Of a stretch of 23,320 nucleotides of DNA, positions 17,840 to 23,320 are shown one piece after another. Each line of letters begins with the position of its first letter. Within the stretch, counting starts at the first letter, position 1. This stretch comes from Isoetes engelmannii (lineage: Eukaryota > Streptophyta > Lycopodiopsida > Isoetales > Isoetaceae), in the NCBI GenBank assembly GCA_011763485.2, contig JAANSK020249496.1, forward strand, positions 1 through 23,320, read 5' to 3'. The notes under the pieces were generated by a model, which saw nothing but the letters and a program-made list of their open reading frames with translations, did no database searches and was not told the DNA's origin. The position numbers and the translations under genes are program-made.

Positions 17840-19730
17840 ATGGAGAATATTACGCACACATTTACTCCTGTAAGCCTTCTCCCGCGGTTTTGTGGCAAAC
17901 AATTTGTGCTGACAAAAACACAATATAGGATACAGTTCACGAGATCTTCAAGCTAACATGGAATAGAACAGCCAAAGGTAATGATTATTTTGCTGGTTTT
18001 ATACAAAGTCTGTTCTATCTATATCCACTTTCTGCAGACCCTGGAACAAAGGAAGATGCAGAGGATGCGGAACTGGAGGTAGCTGATTTATAACTATTGG
18101 TAGTAATGTAGCTTCCTTTGCCAATGTGCTAATGTTGGAATGCAATTGGGTTATAGGCGGGAGCTGGAGTTTCAAAGAAGAATCGTTCAACTACTGGTAG
18201 TTATCTTGGATGATTTAATGTGATGTATTCATGGTCTGAAGTTATTACATTTGCAAATATATTTTCCTAGCTGCATGAGTATGTAGCCTTCCTTAGACAC
18301 TGATCTGAACATGAGCGTCCAATATGATCTGAATTTACGCCAATGAAGTTCACTGCTAATCATGCATGCCCAGAATATGAATACACCTTTCTACGTTGTG
18401 TATTCCCCTATTTTGGTTGAGCCTATCAGTTTGCTTCTCTTGCAGGTAGTCCTCTGCAGAAAAATTAGAATCACGGTGAGAGGGACTAGAAATGAGAACA
18501 AGCTCTTGAGTATCTTAGACCTGATATTAAATTTCAAACTCTAATATACAAATTCTGCATGATATTTAAAGTATACCTATCATATTTCTTATTTGCGTTT
18601 TTCTTGGCTTACAGGTTCTTAGAATCTATCATGCTTTACCAAACAATTCAATGAATTCCTGTTTCATTAAATATAGATAGATATGAGCAATTTTGGTTTT
18701 TGATCAACTGCGGTGATCATATGCTTCAATTGGTCATACAGTAGGTAGTTTCGTTCATATACTTAAGTTCTAATAACTCTGTCATTATGGCAGCAAATAC
18801 AAATGCACTGAAACTAAGTTGCGAGCTTCTTAGGCTTTTTGTTACTGGTATGCTCACTCCTCATCCTTTATTAAAACTAGGGCGGTATCTTTCTTATTAC
18901 TTTGTCATCAGTTCAGTATCCAGTTATTAGAACAAGGCTTCACAAAAGATGTCAAATTCTAATTTCTATCCAAGCAATATCAATCAAAAGCTTGACTATT
19001 AAAAGACCTCTGATTTTAAAGTGTTACTTTTCTACCCCGAGTTTCCACAGGGACACTCTAAAAGAAGTCTCTGATATTGGAAATTTGAACAGCAAGGCAG
19101 TGTACTTTGGAAGATTAAGAGTCCAATTTGTAAATGCATTACAGCTTTGCCTCCATGAAGGACAAGGAGTGATGCTTCAGCATTTGGCTCTGAGATTTTT
19201 TGCCTTTTCTACAGATGCTTTTCTTGCTTTTTGATTTGCACTAGGGGAACAATGAGGTAGCAAAAGCAAAGATAACGTTTATTCAACATAAACATGAGAG
19301 ATTTCACTGTCAATTAAAACATGTCAACATCATGATGGAGCTTGAGCTGGTAAATCCTGTGCGTTGTGATTAGGCAGAATATGCTTTTGAGAAAAGATTG
19401 TTGTAGAAAGTCATAAAGACACTTCTAGACCAGGCCTAAATTGTGGGAACCAAAGATGCTTAACTGGAAGGGGAAGGCTATTCATCATGCGTATGTTTTA
19501 TAATGGAGGGAGATCAAGGAAATCCCCAAATCCTATGTAATCTTTGATGATACCTTGTGTCCTAGGAGCTGTGTTTAAGATGCAGTCTTATTTGCTAAAG
19601 CATGACATAGTCATTTGTTTTTGCAGAAGCTATTCAACGTGCTGCACTTGTTGCAGAAGTAGAAGGACTTTCTGAAGTTGAAGGCACTCATTTAGAAAGG
19701 ATTTTACCCCAGCTTTTATTGGACTTCTGA
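17840..19730 (+). CDS. MHF2: MHF2 / CENP-X histone-fold protein, 6 exons
   Basis: Exons are 17840-17869, 17929-17977, 18038-18078, 18157-18196, 18794-18847 and 19627-19730, all with GT-AG borders (for example ACTCCT|GTAAGC, TTTCTGCAG|ACC, TTATAG|GCG, TTTTTGCAG|AA). They add to 318 bases, 105 residues plus stop, in one unbroken frame. Landmarks: DTVHEIFKLTW, an acidic linker (TKEDAEDAELE), KKNRSTTANTNALKLSCELL, RLFVTEAIQRAALVAEVEG and the closing THLERILPQLLLDF. Human CENP-X also ends in L-P-Q-L-L-L-D-F, and the Arabidopsis protein, as I recall it, matches along its length. MHF2 pairs with MHF1/CENP-S in a DNA-binding histone-fold tetramer that supports FANCM in fork repair and limits meiotic crossovers; CENP-S/X is also part of the inner kinetochore. 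An in-frame stop lies upstream of the chosen ATG. Introns 1-3 are only 59, 60 and 78 bases; introns 4 and 5 are 597 and 779. Confidence 0.93.
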
Positions 19731-20429
19731 TTGTATAATACAATTACCATGGCATTTGAATTGTTATCTTACGTCCATGTTAATATAATTTTGCCACCAA
19801 AAGAAGCAGAGCCAAGGACATATGACTCGTTAAGATACATTGATTGTTTTACACATTTCTTGCGAGTCTCATTCGGAATATATGTTATATGTATAAGTCA
19901 TTCAAGTTTGTTTTTTGGCCACACAACCGACTGCCTCAGTCCACTTCGGTAGAGTTTGAACTTTCCTCCTCCATCTTTAACATTGCATAAGTGTACAAGC
20001 TGCATTGGAGTACAAGCTTTGTTTACCATAGTCCAAACTCTGAAGCAACAAAATACTACATCACCATCATTGGTAATGACTTTTTCAAATTGTTAACTTG
20101 AATGTGCCCTCATTGTCAAACCACCATTGTCGAACATTCACGTGCAACGTCGGTCACATAGTTACAAGTGGGTCTCCCAATTACTCCTATGTCCCAATTC
20201 CTTTTCGGGTTCCTTTTATCATCAAGGAGTAATTGAATTGTAAAGTCAACTAAAATGGTACCACCATATTCATTCATTTTCCCAATGTCTTCTCTTTAGC
20301 AGAGACGAAGAGGTAGATTCAGACCACGCGCTCTTCCTTCAGATACCTTGCAGCCCCAGCTGCCTTTTGATTACAATCACGTGAAGTCCTATGACGGGAT
20401 GCTCAAAGACGAGCTAGCGATAATTCTGC
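19731..20429. other. 3' side of MHF2 and gene-free stretch
   Basis: The left part is the MHF2 3' untranslated region. A reading frame at 19731-19952 (+) begins right at the stop codon region and has no recognisable domain. No repeat or RNA gene was seen. Confidence 0.4.
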
Positions 20430-20560
20430 AGCTTCGGACGGACGGACGAACGAACGAACGAACGGAAAGAAAGAAAGATAGATAGGTTTTTTAATGTCCA
20501 CGGAGACCAAATTGGCCATGGGACCCAAAATAATGGGAGATCATTATTTTCTTGACTGCT
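20430..20560 (-). mobile_element. LINE-family 3' end with compound microsatellite tail (copy D)
   Basis: The minus strand reads TTGGGTCCCATGGCCAATTT, then GGTCTCCGTGGACATTAAAAAA (20486-20507 on the plus strand), followed by a tail of (TATC), (TTTC), (TTCG) and (TCCG) units at 20435-20485. The body further upstream does not match copies A, B, C or F, so this is either a subfamily or a very short copy. Confidence 0.65.
20435..20485. repeat. Compound tetranucleotide microsatellite
   Basis: On the plus strand GGAC units pass into GAAC, then GAAA, then GATA, each tetramer differing by one base from the next. It forms the tail of the LINE end at 20430-20560. Confidence 0.9.
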
Positions 20561-20889
20561 GCTGAGAGATGTTATGGAAGGGTCTGCCCACAAAGGCCTT
20601 TGCACACGGCAAGCTTTTCTCAAAACCAAGGTTTGATGCTGAATGTAAGGACTTAAGTGTGGCTCCGACTAGTCATTGACCCCACTTTGCAAGTGTAAGC
20701 AATCAAACAATACCGAACTTTTCCTAAATAGAAGAAGGCCCATAACATCGCAAAGCATCAAAGATAAATGTTCTACCTCCTTGACTGTATCCCAAGACAC
20801 TTTGGAGAAGAATACTACAGAAGCCTCTGTAGCCTACGGGGAACACCTCTTTCGAACAATAAGTACAGTACTTGATGCAACTTTATGAT

Positions 20890-21530
20890 CGTCGCGGAGT
20901 TCGAACTGAGGTACCCCCACAGATGGGTCCGGCATTAGTAATCACAAAGGTAGGAGTCGCTCAGGGGTTGCAACCTCTCGCCAGTGACAAGATTGCAGAC
21001 TTAGATGACATGCAGGCGGAGCTGCTCAAGTGGACAGGGCCATAGATTGTCCCCCCTCCTAACTGGGATGTTCAATAAGCACTTCAGGAAGGCTTTCCCC
21101 TACAATGGACCATCAGCAGAGTGGTCTCCATCGATAGGGCAGGAGGTCCTCACTGTCCAGCTAACTACTACATGATCGTGGTCAACTCGTTGTTTGCAAA
21201 ACTACTGGCTGGCATGCTATGGCAGCAATTGATGACATGGACAGAGGCATCAGAGGTTCGAGCCTTTACACGGGCAGGGTTCAGGTCTAGACACTCCACC
21301 ATTAATCATATTATCACATTATGGGCCTTGATAGAAGATAGTAGAAATGCCCGGTAGGATCTATATTGCTGTTTTGCCGACTTTGCAATAGCTTTTTACA
21401 CTGTACCTGGGGAAAAGCTATGGGAGAGATTGATGCAGTCAAGAGTCCCTTTGGAGTTGAAGAATGCAGTATATTGGTTGTACCAAACATGCTCAACCCA
21501 AATGCCACCGTCAGACCAACTTGTCAAGAG
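20890..21530 (+). mobile_element. LINE reverse-transcriptase fragment (fingers and motif A), decayed
   Basis: Plus-strand frames encode the region leading into RT (KIADLDDMQAELLKWTGP, then LTGMFNKHFRKAFPY). The RT fingers follow (FAKLLAGMLWQQLMTW, RAFTRAGFRSRHSTINHIIT, 21195-21330), and a shifted frame carries CCFADFAIAFYTVPGEKLWE (21370-21430). The last is catalytic motif A (canonical F-x-D-F-x-K-A-F-D-x-V-P), with the second Asp replaced by Tyr. NAVYWLYQTCSTQM marks the next helix. Frame changes and stops show it is dead. The finger-palm C-terminus and YADD box are absent. It could belong to the same family as copies A-C, which cover the non-overlapping 3' half. Sequence at 20680-20890 (one open frame, 70 residues) may be its upstream continuation. 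Confidence 0.85.
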
Positions 21531-21606
21531 TAAATATCTCTAGCGATGCTTGCATTCATTAGTTGTGGTTCGTATGTTTCAAAAGGAAACCTGTACCTTC
21601 AAAAGG

Positions 21607-21941
21607 ACTTATCCACCACGTCTTCTACAATTACTTCAATCTCCCTATCCTCCTCATTGCAAACTTCCATATCAATTGCTATTCCAGCATTGCTTGTCCT
21701 CCTGGTCCTCGGCTTAGCAAAGTACAGGCAAGACTTTAAAGTAATTTGCAGTAGAGTCCGAGTGCACCGAACCAATCTCTATGCACCATGTATACTTGCC
21801 GGCCACAAGAGTCATTTGTTCTGGAACTATGACGATTCCTTCAAAAACTATATCATTGTCTGTACTCTCTACAGAAGCAACTACCTGTGCTATCCCAGGG
21901 CCAGAACCAGATTCATGGGCAGTGCTTTTAGTCCTTGCCAT
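21607..21941 (-). other. Unrecognised coding-like sequence
   Basis: A minus-strand frame of 75 codons starts at 21941 (MARTKSTAHESGSG) and ends at 21714. Immediately downstream another frame runs on with coding-like composition (RRTSNAGIAIDMEVCNEED, acidic) to a stop near 21607. The two could be one decayed or spliced gene. I recognise no domain. Lying between a LINE fragment and a satellite array, it may be the N-terminal part of a transposon protein. Confidence 0.3.
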
Positions 21942-21959
21942 GGATCCTGTTTAACACAA

Positions 21960-22049
21960 GGTAGAACAAAATTCCAGTATTAAATGCAAATATAGATATA
22001 TGAACATGCAAATATAAATACAAAGATAGATAGAACAACATCCACCCTG
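21960..22049. other. AT-rich boundary of the satellite array
   Basis: Repeated ATGCAAATATA-A words (ATGCAAATATAGATATATGA, then ATGCAAATATAAATACAAAG) form a short AT-rich direct repeat just before the GC-richer hairpin array begins. Confidence 0.5.
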
Positions 22050-23245
22050 GAGGTCAAATTGGTTGCCCGCCCAATTTGTCTCCACTCAGGGTCCAGTCAC
22101 AAGCAGAGGTTACCCTACTTTGGGGGCCAAATTGGGCGCCCGCCCAATTTGTCCCCCTTTGCCAGCCTCCGCCATTATGTTAGCAACTGGGTTATGCACA
22201 AATGTTGGGTGCCATGCGAGGGGGTCAAATAGGGCACCCGCCCAATTTGAGAGGCTGCATGGGCTAAACATTAACCTTTGGGGGAGGCAAAGCACTAAAC
22301 CTTTGCATGGCACAACCTCCTCGGGGGGCAAATTGGACCGCCCAATTTGCTCCCCCACTAGTGCTAATTACCCACATGGCACAGCCTAGTATGGGGAAGC
22401 AAATTGGGCAGCCCAATTTGCTCCCCCACTAGTGCTAATCACCCACATGGCACAACCTAGTATGGGGAAGCAAATTGGGCGCCCGCCCAATTTGCTCCCC
22501 CACTAGTGCTAAATACTAACATGACACAACCTCCTGTGGGTGCCAAACTGGGTGCACACCCAATTTTGCCCCTCACTAGTGCCCCTGACTCTAACATAGC
22601 ACAACCTAGTATGTGGGGTCATGCCACTAGGGTGAGGGAGGCTTGTCACTAGGGGGCCAAATTGCGCGCCTACCCAATTTGGTCCCTGTGCTTGACGTTG
22701 ATGGTGGGGCAACAAAGAGGTATATACATTGTGAGGGAGGCATGCTACTAGCGGCCAAATAGAGGTATAGCATGTGTGGGAGGCAACATGGAGGTGGGGG
22801 GCAACATAGAGGTGTACAGTGTGTGGGAGGCATGCCACTAGGGGGCCAAATTGGGCGGCCGTCCAATTTGCCCCCTGTGCTTAACGTTGATGCTGGGGCA
22901 ACAAAGAGGTATACACTGTGAGGGAGGCATGCCACTAGGGGCAAAATAGAGGTGTAGTGTGCGTGGGATGCAACATATCCAAGTGGGGGGCAATATAGAT
23001 GGTAGGGGAGCAACATAGAGGTATAGAGTGTGTGGGAGGCATGCCACCAGGAGCCAAATTGGGCGCCCACCTAATTTTCCCCTGAGCTTAACCTTGATGG
23101 TGGGGGACAACAAAGAGGTATAGAGTGTGTGAGGCTTGCCACTAGAAGACCAAATTTGGCACCCGCCTAATTTTCCCGCGTGCTTAATCCTGATGATGGT
23201 GTCTAACGAGAATGAGTAGGCCTTGGGGGCAAAATTTGGACTGTG
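22050..23245. repeat. Satellite-like array of hairpin palindromes
   Basis: At least eleven imperfect palindromes of 21-25 bases occur at 22055, 22128, 22226, 22329, 22400, 22471, 22544, 22658, 22847, 23055 and 23151, plus half-sites near 22756, 22942 and 23230. The clearest (22128, 22471) read CAAATTGGGCG-CC-CGCCCAATTTG, that is 11-base arms with a two-base loop, extended outside by G4-5/C4-5 arms. Spacing is 71-73 bases for the four copies at 22329-22544, whose linkers carry CCCCCACTAGTGCTAA and CACATGGCACAACCTAGTAT. In the right half the spacing is about 90-110 per site and about 190-210 per full site, with linkers built of GGCAACAAAGAGGTATA and GTGTGGGAGGCATGCCACTA. It continues to near the window end. 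Minus-strand reading frames across it are repeats, not genes. Confidence 0.85.
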
Positions 23246-23320
23246 ATATGGTACAAGCTCGGGGGTGTGGCTCAGATGACTTGAAGGTTGAACACAGAGG
23301 CATTGAACATCAGGAGAACA

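Noticed and set aside
18446-18475. Exon of MHF2 (reading VVLCRKIRIT) between good splice sites
   Set aside because: Including it breaks the phase with the next exon. The exon at 18157-18196 gives the right phase and matches the known protein (KKNRSTT).
18902-19234. 110-residue plus-strand frame
   Set aside because: Falls wholly inside MHF2 intron 5 and shows no recognisable motif.
21903-21941. MARTKSTA start resembling histone H3 (MARTKQTA)
   Set aside because: The similarity stops after eight residues; no histone core follows.
22063-23113. Several 80-147 residue frames with repeated ACLPHT-LYLYVAP-type motifs
   Set aside because: The repetition follows the DNA satellite unit and appears in several frames on both strands, so it is a shadow of the repeat.
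22050-23245. CRISPR-like array
   Set aside because: The repeats are palindromic, but the spacers are themselves repeated and of uneven length, no cas genes are present and the host is a plant.
23255-23320. tRNA-like SINE start (GTGGCTCAGATGACTTGAAG)
   Set aside because: Only a weak A-box likeness, no B box at the right distance and the window ends.

Overview
The window looks like nuclear DNA of a land plant, most likely a fern (or another plant with a similarly repeat-rich genome). The reasons are: intron-containing plant genes (a SPL11/PUB13/PUB14-type U-box ligase, an early-nodulin-like phytocyanin, the histone-fold protein MHF2/CENP-X), two pentatricopeptide (PPR) genes of which one carries a run of exactly 31-residue S-type repeats, and long gene-poor stretches filled with decayed retroposons. 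The fern assignment is inference from style. No species marker is present.

Layout. 1-757: 3' end of a P-type PPR gene (+). 2558-5317: a four-exon U-box/ARM E3 ligase (-), with three short upstream reading frames in its leader. 5840-13340: an accessory island made of a diverged direct duplication, a broken LTR-element fossil into which a LINE 3' end has inserted, a poly(A)-ended retroposon, a tiny 5'-truncated insertion with a target-site duplication, at least three LINE 3' fragments, a long pyrimidine tract, and a tRNA-like SINE with a (TATC)n tail. 13757-14323: two-exon phytocyanin-like gene (-). 14725-14950: a LINE tail beside a possible second SINE. 15652-17490 (-) and 17840-19730 (+): a PPR gene and MHF2, head to head across about 350 bp. 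20430-21530: another LINE tail and a LINE reverse-transcriptase fragment. 22050 to the window end: a satellite-like array of hairpin palindromes.

The host genes do not form an obvious functional unit. The PPR proteins would act on organelle RNA, the U-box protein in ubiquitin signalling, MHF2 at kinetochores and with FANCM in DNA repair and crossover control, and the phytocyanin at the cell surface.

The most interesting structures are: (1) seven dispersed 3' ends of one LINE-like family that share a conserved terminus followed by a different simple repeat each time, and a SINE that appears to carry a similar terminus; (2) a hairpin-forming array at the right edge in which several copies keep their pairing although the sequence varies; and (3) a complete six-exon MHF2 gene made of 30-104 nt exons that ordinary ORF finding misses. 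I saw no wholly new protein system. Positions of splice sites and repeat boundaries were read by eye.
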